This document shows, piece after piece, positions 32,748 through 41,070 of a stretch of 47,798 bases of DNA (the stretch's first letter is position 1; each line of letters opens with the position of its first letter). The position numbers and the translations under genes are program-made. The DNA is from Candidatus Aminicenantes bacterium UBA4820 (lineage in GTDB: Bacteria > Acidobacteriota > UBA4820): assembly GCA_002402325.1 (NCBI GenBank), contig DHFQ01000128.1:1-47798 (forward strand), in the 5' to 3' direction. Under the pieces are notes generated by a model. It worked only from the letters and a program-made list of their open reading frames with translations, was not told the origin of the DNA and ran no database searches.

Positions 32748-33053
32748 TAAACAAAGAAAGAGAGTTGGACAAGAAAATAACTACCCTAATGGTTTTGCAA
32801 GGTGTTCTTGTTCCTAACTTTCTGAAGGGTCAATAAGAGAAAGTAGAGGTTGAGAGAAAATGTTAGAGGGAAAAATAGAAGACATAGTCTCAAAAACACA
32901 CGCTTTGTGGATGAAAAGAACAGGGAGGCAAGAAAAAAATTCAACTATTCTGGGGCGGATAACTAAAATTAAAAATATGGGTAATGAGAGAACCACAACA
33001 CAAATGGTGTGGGGACCAATTGATAGGAATTCGTAACATAAATGGTTCAGATA
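32748..33053. other. 306-bp intergenic region with imperfect hairpin
   Basis: Downstream of the lipoprotein gene an imperfect long stem forms between GTTGGACAAGAA (32764-32775) and TTCTTGTTCCTAAC (32805-32818), extended by AGAAA (32755-32759) and TTTCT (32819-32823), around a loop of about 30 nt. No T run follows, so it is not a standard terminator. The rest holds one possible 58-codon frame (32860-33036) and nothing else I can assign. Confidence 0.5.
32860..33036 (+). CDS. Possible small protein, 58 aa
   Basis: An ATG-started frame with a modest GAGGTTGAGAG upstream. The translated product is basic (MLEGKIEDIVSKTHALWMKR start, a WGPIDRNS end), with no TM segment and no known family. It fills most of an otherwise unexplained gap, but codon use is unremarkable and chance is plausible at this length. 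Confidence 0.22.
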   Translation: MLEGKIEDIVSKTHALWMKRTGRQEKNSTILGRITKIKNMGNERTTTQMVWGPIDRNS

Positions 33054-34004
33054 CTAATCCTGTTTCTGTCCACAGGAGGGGCAGATTCTTGCCCTTTTTG
33101 GGAGAGGGCGTCTGCAATTAAAGCAAAATGATTCTTTTGCCTCTTCCCTGAATTTTATTCTCTCCCGGATTTCAAGGATTTCCCTCTCTCTTAATGGGGT
33201 GAGTCTCAACCTCTTTAAATCGGAAAGAAGTTCAGATGCTGATTTATATCTCTGGCTTAAATCCCTTGCCATAGCCTTAACAATGATGTCGTTAAACTCT
33301 TTGCTAATTGACCTTTTCCTGATTATTGGCGGGGTAAACCTTCCGAGTGCGACCATCTCCTCAATTTTTGAGGGGCTAATATCAAAATAGGGAAGCGTTC
33401 CTGTAGCCATCTCATACATCATCACGCCAATTGAATAGACATCGGATTGGAAATTTGCCCTTCCCTGAAAATGCTCCGGTGCCATATAGGGCGGAGAGCC
33501 AATTCTTGTTGAGGCATAACTTTCATCCTCTTTTAAAAGCCTTGAAATTGAAAAATCTGTAACCTTTGCAACTTCATCTTTTGTTAAAAGTACATTTGAG
33601 GGCCTTAAATCGCGATGAAGAATATTGAGTTTGTGGGCATAAGAGACTGCATCTGTAACTTCAATCGATATTGAAATAGCCTTTGGTTCTTCAAGGAATT
33701 GAGAGGTTGAAAGTGTATCTGCAAGAGACTCTCCGTTCACATACTCCATAACGATATAGAAAACTTCAGTTTCAGGATCAATCTCTGCTGTCAAAACAGA
33801 GACAATATTTGGATGGTTTAAAGGCGCCATCAATTTTGCCTCAGCGACCAGTTTTTCCTTCTCTTGATTCTGGTTGTGGGGAACTTTCAATGCGACAAGT
33901 TTTCCTATGATGGTATCTTCTGCAAGATAGACTACGCCAAAACCACCCGTTCCGAGTGCTTTGATTATCCTGTATTTTCCAACAACCTGTTCTTTTAAAA
34001 ACAT
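33054..34004 (-). CDS. Ser/Thr protein kinase-like protein with altered catalytic motifs
   Basis: A 316-residue soluble kinase. It has the glycine loop GTGGFG (18-23), Lys40 in VALK, Glu55, the HRDLRPSN catalytic loop (130-137), DFS (150-152) instead of DFG, and YMAPEH. Two invariant positions differ: the catalytic-loop Lys is Arg (HRDLRP) and the Gly of DFG is Ser. The catalytic Asp131, Asn137 and Asp150 remain, so residual activity is possible. A C-terminal zinc ribbon (CFNC with CPSC near 295-312) follows a basic helix. No TM segment. The start overlaps the restored-frame stop of the upstream cupin (TGATG). Confidence 0.88.
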   Translation of the reverse strand: MFLKEQVVGKYRIIKALGTGGFGVVYLAEDTIIGKLVALKVPHNQNQEKEKLVAEAKLMAPLNHPNIVSVLTAEIDPETEVFYIVMEYVNGESLADTLSTSQFLEEPKAISISIEVTDAVSYAHKLNILHRDLRPSNVLLTKDEVAKVTDFSISRLLKEDESYASTRIGSPPYMAPEHFQGRANFQSDVYSIGVMMYEMATGTLPYFDISPSKIEEMVALGRFTPPIIRKRSISKEFNDIIVKAMARDLSQRYKSASELLSDLKRLRLTPLREREILEIRERIKFREEAKESFCFNCRRPLPKRARICPSCGQKQD

Positions 34005-34260
34005 CAGTTAACCTTATAGTGTTTTTTTAAAGCCTTAAGGACCCTCCATTTGCAGGAGAGCCCTTCGGGGAAAAATAATCCCCCTCTTTGAATTTTACAC
34101 TTTCCAAATCAGTTTTTACTTTCGCTTTACCCTCTATTATTAAGCATGTTTCATTCGTATCGTAATGAAAGTCAAACTCACCAACATCACAACTCCAGAC
34201 AGGCCATTCTTTTGCCTCTTTAATCTGCGCTTTTGTTGGTTTTTGAACTTTTATTTTCAA
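34004..34260 (-). pseudogene. Cupin-domain (DUF861/cupin_3-like) protein, frameshifted
   Basis: A TTG at 34260 with TAGGAG upstream opens a small cupin: PVWSCDVGEFDFHYDTNETC, LIIEGKAKV and FKEGDYF match the cupin_3 type. The uninterrupted frame stops at 34027 after an out-of-family tail. Inserting one T in the T run after GATTA (about 34080) restores a family-like end, GLSCKWRVLKALKKHYKVN, whose TGA then overlaps the kinase ATG at 34004. This points to a one-base deletion, a sequencing error in a homopolymer, or less likely programmed frameshifting. The intact product would have 85 residues. Confidence 0.75.
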
Positions 34261-34272
34261 TTTAAACTCCTA

Positions 34273-34632
34273 TTAAAAGGGTCTTACGAAGGAATTCATT
34301 ATTGCCCTTCCACCAAAGAAGAAATACCACGCTATTGAGAGGCAACTTAAGAGAATTGAAAGTAGCCCAAGAATAATTCCAACAAGAGCCATCCATTTCC
34401 CTTTCTCTGAAGATTTTCCTGCCTTGATGTTGTTATTTTCAATCCAGCCAACTATTAACGCTGGAATACCGGCAAAAAGACCACAGCAACAGAAACTCAG
34501 AATACCAAGCACAAGGGAAGTTATTGCAAGCCCTGATGGCTTGTCCTTCTTTTCTGATCCAACGACTTCAGCATCATAAACAGGCGTATTCTCCTGAGAT
34601 TCATCATTTACCTTAATTTCATCATCAGCCAT
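34273..34632 (-). CDS. DUF4190-type small membrane protein
   Basis: A 119-residue protein. An acidic cytosolic N-terminus (about 30 aa) precedes two hydrophobic segments: LAITSLVLGILSFCCCGLFAGIPALIVGWI, then after a short SSEKGKW loop, MALVGIILGLLSILLSCLSIAWYFFFGG. The SGLAITSLVLGILS start and GKWMALVGIILG are typical of DUF4190. Function unknown. Preceded by AGGAGGAAAAA and an extended -10 (TGCTATAAT at 34660-34652), it is the first gene of a unit with the cupin and kinase genes. A triple Cys in the first membrane segment is unusual. Confidence 0.82.
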   Translation of the reverse strand: MADDEIKVNDESQENTPVYDAEVVGSEKKDKPSGLAITSLVLGILSFCCCGLFAGIPALIVGWIENNNIKAGKSSEKGKWMALVGIILGLLSILLSCLSIAWYFFFGGRAIMNSFVRPF

Positions 34633-34651
34633 TTTTTCCTCCTAAATAAAA

Positions 34652-34657
34652 ATTATA
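34652..34657 (-). promoter_or_regulatory. Extended -10 promoter of the DUF4190-cupin-kinase unit
   Basis: Minus-strand TGTGCTATAAT with TATAAT at 34657-34652 and TG one base before it. No good -35 is seen. It lies about 20 bp before the ATG at 34632. Confidence 0.55.
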
Positions 34658-34683
34658 GCACAAATTGATTGAACACATAGATT

Positions 34684-37053
34684 CTACTTTACATTCCCGT
34701 AGTTGCAAAATACTATTCTCATCGGGTCAACATCAATCTTCTTTGGTTTAGAAGGGCTCTTCCATTCTCCCTGCGCCTTGCCATTTTGAAAAAGCAAAAT
34801 GTAATCAAACTTCCTTTTGTCATCAAGCGACACCCTCACCGGAACACCAAAAAAACAATTTATATCACATTTTCCTATTGCCTCTATCACATAACCACCA
34901 TCTTTAGAAACAACATCTGTCTTCACTTCAACCTTTGGCAATCCCGTTGATTCATACCAATCCTTTAAAAATTGTGAAAGTGGAACGCCCATACTACTTT
35001 GCATCTCCCCAAAGAACATCTTTGTAGAAATCTTTTGTCCACGATATTTTGAGCAGATGGTTTGAAGTCCTTTGAAAAATGAATCCTGACCGCCTTTTGT
35101 AAATTTTGATAGAGCAAAAAGCATCTGAAAAACGAAATTGCCCTTTGTATAAATGACATATTGATAACCAAGGTAAGGTTTTGTTGTGAATGTTGAATAA
35201 AGCCTTGAGCCTAAACAGATTGGTCCTTCTTCAAAAGGAACGACCATATCACCCAGAGATGAAGAATTGAATTTGAAAGGATTAAATTCATTCGTGGGGC
35301 TATAATCTTCAGCGTTGATATCTGAATCAAGAGAACTTGTCTTTACAAGAGTTCCATTTAAAAGCATATTTTCATGATAGAGTTTTATTTTATCCTCACC
35401 AAATCTTATTCCCATATAAAGCATTGAAGAGAATTCTGCCATTCCTTCAGAAAGCCACACATCTCTATATGAAAGTCCATCAACAAGATTTCCCCACCAC
35501 TGGTGGGAAACTTCGTGAGCCATAAACTTGTCAGGCCAGGTTGAGCCAAGTCTAAAAAAGGCAGATTCAGAAAGAAGTAACATAGTAGGAAATCCTCTTC
35601 CGTGAGAGTAATGCGTTATTGCGACTTTGAGGGTAGGGTAGGGCAATGGACCAAAAGCCTTTGAGTAAAAAACTATATTGTTTTTCAACTCGTTTAATGT
35701 GTAATCCTGCGCCTGTGTAAGGAGATTCGTTCTAACTCCCTTTGGCAGGGCAACATCAAGTTTTAATCCTTCCGCGTCCATAATTTTATGAATGAATTTG
35801 CCTATGACAAAAGTCGCAAGTTTGACAGGGATTTCAGACTCCCAGACATAGGTTTCAGTTGAATCATCATTTACATTGTGGCTTTTTAGTTCTCCTGTTG
35901 CTATTACTTCATTGTCTTTCGGAACTGTCATTTTGAGTTTATATGTTGCACCATCCCAATCTTTTAAGCAAGGATACCATAAATCTTCATCTCTCAGATA
36001 GAGATAACCATTTGCAGGTTTAAAAAGAATTGCAGAGGTTTTAAAGGTCAATGTGATGTCTCCCTCTTTTGGAGTTTTGAAACCAACGAGAAGTGAATCC
36101 TCATAATATCCCCATTTTTCCGAACAATCCTCCTTAATGAATGAGGCATCCTCTCCATCAACTTTTACACCTACAATGTAGTAATCCGGAAAATATTTAA
36201 AAAGAAGTGCGCTATGTTTTTTCTTTAAGGAAACCTTTACTGTAACGTTCCCATCCAATATTTTTCCATTTTCATCCATTTTATAATCTATTTCGTAACC
36301 TTTGACATCGTAAGGATATTTTTCTTTATACTCCTCCTGAGTAATATCAGGAGTCAAAGAGCCACTTTTGGTCCTATGTATTGCAGAAACACTATCCCAG
36401 AAAAAATCATCCTGTGCAGGAGGATGGGCAAGCCTTAGAAGTTGAACCTCTGTCTCAAGCCGTGAGTCATATCTATAAGCCCAAACATCATCCTTCATTT
36501 CAAAAAGAACTATTATATCCATAGGGTCTGCGAGGTTGTTGTTTATTAGCATAGACAATGTTTCAATTCCTTCTCTTCGTAAAGCGGTTTTGAATCGAGA
36601 AAAATCTTTTGAGGGTGCGGATGGCTGGGAGTCATCCTTCTTTAAAATTGGTAGGTCAGGGCAAGTCCCTATCGGCAGGACATAAAAAGACTTTACCGAA
36701 AGATTTTTGATTTCTCTACTTCCTAAAAATCTTTGAAGTCTTTCCTGCTCAACGATATCATTAACTGCAAAGTTGATCGTTGCATTACCTTCATAAAAAA
36801 ATCCTCTAAAAATGTTCAGTTCATCCTTTTCATAGTATGTGGTTCCATTTGAACAAACAATCTGAAAAGAAGGCCTTTCAATTTTAAAACCATCTGTTAA
36901 CGAAGGTGTGACAGAAAACGCACCGCACATCTTGTTTATAAGCGTAAGGAGGTCCTTTGATGATTCCTTTTGATAGGTATGCGACCATTCAAAATCCATT
37001 GAGAAAAAATTGATTGAAATAACTGCAAATAAAATTGCTAAAATTTTTTTCAT
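34684..37053 (-). CDS. M1-family metallopeptidase, secreted
   Basis: A 789-residue peptidase with signal peptide MKKILAILFAVISINFFS; the start at 37053 is supported by GTGGAGGGAAGA. The catalytic zinc site is HEVSHQWWG plus the distal Glu in LSEGMAEF (HEXXH-x18-E, M1 type). The substrate-binding GxMEN motif is replaced by FPTMLLLSES, so aminopeptidase specificity may differ. An N-terminal region of about 250 residues precedes the M1-like beta domain (DLWYPCLKDWDGATYKLKMTVP). It is probably a periplasmic or outer-membrane peptidase that acts on imported peptides. Transcribed alone; a terminator separates it from the ferredoxin gene. Confidence 0.88.
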   Translation of the reverse strand: MKKILAILFAVISINFFSMDFEWSHTYQKESSKDLLTLINKMCGAFSVTPSLTDGFKIERPSFQIVCSNGTTYYEKDELNIFRGFFYEGNATINFAVNDIVEQERLQRFLGSREIKNLSVKSFYVLPIGTCPDLPILKKDDSQPSAPSKDFSRFKTALRREGIETLSMLINNNLADPMDIIVLFEMKDDVWAYRYDSRLETEVQLLRLAHPPAQDDFFWDSVSAIHRTKSGSLTPDITQEEYKEKYPYDVKGYEIDYKMDENGKILDGNVTVKVSLKKKHSALLFKYFPDYYIVGVKVDGEDASFIKEDCSEKWGYYEDSLLVGFKTPKEGDITLTFKTSAILFKPANGYLYLRDEDLWYPCLKDWDGATYKLKMTVPKDNEVIATGELKSHNVNDDSTETYVWESEIPVKLATFVIGKFIHKIMDAEGLKLDVALPKGVRTNLLTQAQDYTLNELKNNIVFYSKAFGPLPYPTLKVAITHYSHGRGFPTMLLLSESAFFRLGSTWPDKFMAHEVSHQWWGNLVDGLSYRDVWLSEGMAEFSSMLYMGIRFGEDKIKLYHENMLLNGTLVKTSSLDSDINAEDYSPTNEFNPFKFNSSSLGDMVVPFEEGPICLGSRLYSTFTTKPYLGYQYVIYTKGNFVFQMLFALSKFTKGGQDSFFKGLQTICSKYRGQKISTKMFFGEMQSSMGVPLSQFLKDWYESTGLPKVEVKTDVVSKDGGYVIEAIGKCDINCFFGVPVRVSLDDKRKFDYILLFQNGKAQGEWKSPSKPKKIDVDPMRIVFCNYGNVK

Positions 37054-37089
37054 TCTTCCCTCCACTAAAAAATTCAATTACTAAAGACT

Positions 37090-37118
37090 ATTTGACAACA
37101 AAAACTAAACTCTGTCAA
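37090..37118 (-). promoter_or_regulatory. Candidate promoter of the M1 peptidase gene
   Basis: Minus-strand TTGACA at 37118-37113, 17 bp, then TCAAAT at 37095-37090. The -10 is poor. The same region reads TTGACA on the plus strand at 37092-37097, forming an inverted repeat with the -35. Confidence 0.35.
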
Positions 37119-37153
37119 TAAATTTTTGAAGGAATTTAGATTTTTAAAGGAGT

Positions 37154-37180
37154 TAAAAAAAGGGGGCTAGAGCCCCCTTT
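37154..37180 (-). terminator. Rho-independent terminator of the ferredoxin gene
   Basis: On the minus strand a GGGGGCT stem with AGCCCCC (37162-37177) is extended by A/T pairs and followed by a T run (37161-37155). It sits directly after the ferredoxin stop. Confidence 0.9.
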
Positions 37181-37182
37181 AA

Positions 37183-37416
37183 TTATTCACCATCATCACC
37201 GATGGCTTCTGTTGGGCAGGAACCTTTTGCATCTTCAGCAAGTTGAGTTTCTTCAGCATTTTCGGGTTGTTTTTTTACGAAAGCGTGAGAAGAATCATCA
37301 TTCATCGCAAATAAATCGGGTGCGATTGAAATACAAGAATCGCAAGCGATACAGTTCTCATCAACATACCATTTTCCCGGAACATTTTCACTAAATTTCA
37401 AACTCTTATCTGCCAT
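37183..37416 (-). CDS. Single-cluster [4Fe-4S] ferredoxin
   Basis: A 77-residue ferredoxin. Cluster cysteines are in ENCIACDSCISIAPDLF (C22, C25, C28), with the fourth in KGSCPTEAI (C67). The acidic composition and central AFVKKQPENAEE segment are typical of monocluster ferredoxins that serve radical SAM enzymes, P450s or oxidoreductases. The start ATG has AAGGAGGATTAA upstream, and it has its own promoter and terminator, so it is monocistronic. It lies opposite dxs; ferredoxins can donate electrons to the later Fe-S steps of the MEP pathway, but a link is only inferred. Confidence 0.93.
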   Translation of the reverse strand: MADKSLKFSENVPGKWYVDENCIACDSCISIAPDLFAMNDDSSHAFVKKQPENAEETQLAEDAKGSCPTEAIGDDGE

Positions 37417-37458
37417 TTAATCCTCCTTAAAATACGACTAAAATTATCAAAGAGAAAT

Positions 37459-37488
37459 ACTATAACCTTTAATAGCCATTCTTGTCAA
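37459..37488 (-). promoter_or_regulatory. Promoter of the ferredoxin gene
   Basis: Minus-strand TTGACA at 37488-37483 and TATAGT at 37464-37459, 18-bp spacer. The -35 abuts the GGCCAT palindrome at 37489-37504. Confidence 0.7.
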
Positions 37489-37504
37489 GGCCATGAAAAT
37501 GGCC
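37489..37504. repeat. GGCCAT-GAAA-ATGGCC inverted repeat
   Basis: A perfect 6-bp inverted repeat with a GAAA spacer between the divergent ferredoxin and dxs promoters, immediately upstream of the ferredoxin -35. It could be an operator. It is GC-richer than the surrounding AT-rich sequence. Confidence 0.5.
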
Positions 37505-37540
37505 ATCAATTTAACCTTCAGATAAAATTGGGAATTTTTA

Positions 37541-37569
37541 TTGACAATGTTGCTTTAAGGTTATATTCT
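37541..37569 (+). promoter_or_regulatory. Promoter of dxs
   Basis: TTGACA at 37541-37546 followed by TATATT (37562-37567, spacer 15) or TATTCT (37564-37569, spacer 17). The leader leads straight to AAGGAGG and the TTG at 37589. Confidence 0.6.
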
Positions 37570-37588
37570 TATATCTGAAGGAGGATTT

Positions 37589-39502
37589 TTGAACTATACT
37601 CTCCTGAAAAGGATAAATAATCCTGAGGATTTAAAAAAACTTTCTATAGAAGAACTTCCAAAACTCTGTGAAGAGATAAGAGAGTTTTTGATAGAAAATG
37701 TCTCAAAAACGGGAGGACATCTTGCTTCAAGTCTCGGTGTTGTTGAACTCACCGTTGCTTTGCACTACATCTTTGACACTCCAAAGGATGTAATTGTATG
37801 GGATGTTGGTCATCAAGGATATGCTCATAAAATTTTAACAGAAAGAAGAGATAGATTTCACACATTAAGACAATACGGCGGAATCTCTGGATTTTTAAAA
37901 AGAGAGGAAAGCGTCTATGATGCTTATGGAGCAGGGCACGCCTCAACATCACTTTCAGCAGGGTTTGGAATTGCAGTAGGAAGAGATAAGAACAAAGAGG
38001 ATTTCAGGGTTGTCTCCGTTTTTGGAGATGGTGCTTTGACAGGAGGTCTTTGTTATGAGGCAATAAACAACATTGGCTCAAGCAGTGTTCCAAAATTTAT
38101 TGCCATCCTCAATGACAATAACTGGTCGATTTCAGAAAATGTTGGAGCGATAAACAAATATTTAAACAATTTTGCTCAGACAACGCTTTACAACAGGTTC
38201 AGAAGAAGGGTGAGAGAAGGGCTTGAAAAATTTCCAAAAATTGGTAAGCAGATGACATTTCTTGCAAGAAGAATTGAGGAAGGTGCAAGGGGGATTCTTA
38301 CCTCTGGAGCATTGTTTGAAGCTCTCGGTTTCGATTACATAGGGCCAATAGATGGCCACAATTTAAAGGAACTTATAAAGACACTTAAAAATTTAAAAGA
38401 TACAAACCATCCCGTGCTTCTTCACATTACCACACAAAAGGGAAAGGGTTATCCTCCCGCAGAAAAGGAACCAGAAGACTATCACGGTGTAAAACCTTTT
38501 TGCCCTGAAGATGGGCTTATAGACACTATTCCCGGCGTTCTTCTTTATCAGGATGTGTTTGGAAAAGAGTTAAAGAACCTTGCCCAAATTGATGAAAGAA
38601 TAATAGGGATTACTGCGGCAATGCCTACTGGAACGGGGATAATCCCATTTCTAAAATCTTTTCCCGATAGATTTTATGATGTTGGAATCGCTGAAGAACA
38701 TGCTGTTGTTTTCTCGGCAGGGCTTGCTTCAAGAGGATTAAAGCCCTATGTCGCAATCTATTCAACCTTTCTCCAGCGATCTTACGATCAGATTGTCCAC
38801 GATGTCTGCCTCCAAAAATTACCGGTTGTTTTTTGTATTGACCGTTCTGGAGTTGTTGGAGAAGATGGTCCAACCCATCATGGAACTTTTGACCTTTCCT
38901 ACCTTGTTCACATTCCAAACATCGTAGTTTCAGCTCCAAAAGATGGAAATGAGTTAAGAAACCTGATGTTCACAGCCCTAAAATATGATAAAGGACCTTT
39001 TGCAATAAGATACCCAAAAGCCGAAGCAACACCTTACAATGAGGAAGCAGCACCAGAAGAGATTGAAGTTGGGAAATGGGAAATATTGAATGAGGGAAAG
39101 GATGTTTCCATTCTTGCAGTTGGCTCAATGGTTGCAGAAGCAATGAAGGCGGTAACTCTTTTGAAAGATAGTGGAGTTGATGCTGAACTTGTGAATGCAA
39201 GATTTGTAAAGCCTCTCGACCTTAATTACATTAAAAGTAGAATTCCTTCCTTCTCAAAAATTGTTACGGTAGAAGAGAACTCAATCATTGGAGGCTTTGG
39301 TTCTTACATCGGGATAGTGCTTCAAGAACTTGAAATAAAAACAAATAAGTTGTCTTTAGGGATTCCGGATAAGTTTATTACACAGGGAAAAAGGAATATC
39401 CTTCTTGACGAAATAGGGTTGACGGGAGAAAAAATTGCTGAAAAAATAAAATCCTTTTTAAGAAAATCTGATTCAAAATTGTTAAAAATCCATTCAAAAT
39501 AG
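37589..39502 (+). CDS. dxs: 1-deoxy-D-xylulose-5-phosphate synthase
   Basis: A 637-residue thiamine-diphosphate enzyme catalysing pyruvate plus glyceraldehyde-3-phosphate to DXP, the first step of the MEP isoprenoid pathway. It shows GGHLASSLGVVELTVALHY, WDVGHQGYAHK, AGHASTSLSAGFGIAVGRD, the ThDP motif GDGALTGG...NDNNWSIS, and the transketolase Pyr domain with YDVGIAEEHAV and IDRSGVVGEDGPTHHG. The start is TTG at 37589 with CTGAAGGAGGATTT as ribosome site. Full length. Leucyl aminopeptidase follows after 17 nt with its own AAGGAG. Confidence 0.97.
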   Translation: MNYTLLKRINNPEDLKKLSIEELPKLCEEIREFLIENVSKTGGHLASSLGVVELTVALHYIFDTPKDVIVWDVGHQGYAHKILTERRDRFHTLRQYGGISGFLKREESVYDAYGAGHASTSLSAGFGIAVGRDKNKEDFRVVSVFGDGALTGGLCYEAINNIGSSSVPKFIAILNDNNWSISENVGAINKYLNNFAQTTLYNRFRRRVREGLEKFPKIGKQMTFLARRIEEGARGILTSGALFEALGFDYIGPIDGHNLKELIKTLKNLKDTNHPVLLHITTQKGKGYPPAEKEPEDYHGVKPFCPEDGLIDTIPGVLLYQDVFGKELKNLAQIDERIIGITAAMPTGTGIIPFLKSFPDRFYDVGIAEEHAVVFSAGLASRGLKPYVAIYSTFLQRSYDQIVHDVCLQKLPVVFCIDRSGVVGEDGPTHHGTFDLSYLVHIPNIVVSAPKDGNELRNLMFTALKYDKGPFAIRYPKAEATPYNEEAAPEEIEVGKWEILNEGKDVSILAVGSMVAEAMKAVTLLKDSGVDAELVNARFVKPLDLNYIKSRIPSFSKIVTVEENSIIGGFGSYIGIVLQELEIKTNKLSLGIPDKFITQGKRNILLDEIGLTGEKIAEKIKSFLRKSDSKLLKIHSK

Positions 39503-39519
39503 GTAAGGAGAAAAAAAAG

Positions 39520-40998
39520 ATGAAACTATCAATTGAAAAGAAAGATTATTCAAAGGTAAAAAGCGAAGCGGTTGTTTTAGGCGTTTTTGAAAAATTCTCT
39601 TTTCCAAAGGAGCCATTTTGTAAGACAATTGAAGAAGAGGCAAAAAAAGCTCGATTTGATGGTAATGTTGGAGAAAGTTTTTTTCTTAAAGGAACTCATT
39701 TTGATGGAAAGGTTGTTTTAGTTCTGGGGCTCGGGAAAGAGGATGAATATTCCATAGAAAAAATCAGGGTAGCGCTATCTAATGCAGTGAGGAAATTAAA
39801 GGAAAGATTCATTGAGAGTGCTGTTTTTGCTATACACCCTGAGAAATCAAAAGATGATTTTAAAGAGACAATTTCAACCATTGCAGAGGTTATTGTCCTT
39901 ACAAATAGGAAGTTTGACCGTTACATTACGGATAGGAAAAAACTATTCTTTGGCTTAAATGAAGCAATAATTGTGATAAAAGAGTTAAACAAAAAGGCTG
40001 AGGAAGGGATAAAGAAAGGTAAAACTTTGTCAGAGGCTGTTGTTTTTGCGCGGGACCTCATAACCCTTCCCTCAAATGAAGTAACCCCGACCTATCTCGC
40101 TCAAGAGGCTATGAGTATTGCAAAAGCATACAACTTCAAAGCTAAAATATTAAATGAAAAAGAGTGTAAGAAGTTGGGTATGAATGCCTTCCTTACGGTT
40201 GCGCAGGGCTCAAAAAATCAGCCAAAGTTCATTCATCTTACATATCAGAACGAGAATGCAAAAAAAAGTATCGGCATAATTGGAAAGGGGCTTACCTTTG
40301 ACAGCGGAGGCATATCACTAAAGCCAGCACAGGGAATGGGTGCAATGAAAAGCGATATGTCAGGAGCGGCGGCTGTTCTTGCAACTATGAAGGCAATTGG
40401 GGAGTTAAAACCAGAAGTCAATGTTGAGATGATCATTGCCGCCTGTGAAAATATGCCATCAGGTAAAGCTTACAGGCCCGGGGACATAATTTACACTATG
40501 AGTGGAAAGTCAATTGAAGTTCAAAATACCGATGCAGAGGGAAGATTGACCCTTGCAGATGCAATCACCTACACACAAAAACAAAAAGTTGATGAAATAA
40601 TAGACCTTGCAACTTTAACAGGGGCGTGTATGATTGCCCTTGGACCTGATATTGCCGGGATAATGGGAAACGATCAAAATTTGATAAACTCTCTAATTTC
40701 AATCTCAAAAAAGACGGGAGATTCATTATGGCAACTTCCTCTTGAAGAAGGCTATTTCAGATTTATAAAATCTCCCATCGCTGATATTTGCAACAATTCA
40801 AGTGTAAGATGGGGAGGAGCGATAACTGCGGGGCTATTTTTAAAGTTTTTTGTTGAGAAAAAAATAAAGTGGGCGCACATTGATATAGCAGGTCCAGCAT
40901 ATAGAGATGATGACTTAAATGAAAATCACAAAGCAGAGGGCGCAGGATTTGGAGTGAGGTTACTTGTAAATTACCTCTTAGGGCAAAAAAAGGTTTGA
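39520..40998 (+). CDS. pepA: Leucyl aminopeptidase (M17)
   Basis: A 492-residue cytosolic dimanganese/dizinc aminopeptidase that removes N-terminal residues. The M17 signature NTDAEGRLTLADA and the first metal-binding stretch GKGLTFDSGGISLKPAQGMGAMKSDMSGAAA are complete, as is the DLATLTGACMIALG segment. The N-terminal macro-like domain (about 1-160) is present. The length fits. The ATG follows GTAAGGAGAAAAAAAG. It forms a unit with dxs, probably a transcriptional rather than functional link. Confidence 0.95.
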   Translation: MKLSIEKKDYSKVKSEAVVLGVFEKFSFPKEPFCKTIEEEAKKARFDGNVGESFFLKGTHFDGKVVLVLGLGKEDEYSIEKIRVALSNAVRKLKERFIESAVFAIHPEKSKDDFKETISTIAEVIVLTNRKFDRYITDRKKLFFGLNEAIIVIKELNKKAEEGIKKGKTLSEAVVFARDLITLPSNEVTPTYLAQEAMSIAKAYNFKAKILNEKECKKLGMNAFLTVAQGSKNQPKFIHLTYQNENAKKSIGIIGKGLTFDSGGISLKPAQGMGAMKSDMSGAAAVLATMKAIGELKPEVNVEMIIAACENMPSGKAYRPGDIIYTMSGKSIEVQNTDAEGRLTLADAITYTQKQKVDEIIDLATLTGACMIALGPDIAGIMGNDQNLINSLISISKKTGDSLWQLPLEEGYFRFIKSPIADICNNSSVRWGGAITAGLFLKFFVEKKIKWAHIDIAGPAYRDDDLNENHKAEGAGFGVRLLVNYLLGQKKV

Positions 40999-41018
40999 GA
41001 TAAGTCCTTAGACTTATC
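40999..41018 (+). other. Hairpin after pepA
   Basis: A perfect 8-bp stem GATAAGTC/GACTTATC with a CTTA loop directly after the pepA stop. No T run follows, so it may be an RNA 3'-end stabiliser, a Rho-dependent end or a protein site. Confidence 0.5.
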
Positions 41019-41070
41019 ACAATTCGGATTTTGGGCTCAATGAGTGGGTTATTATATTGAAGAAATATGT

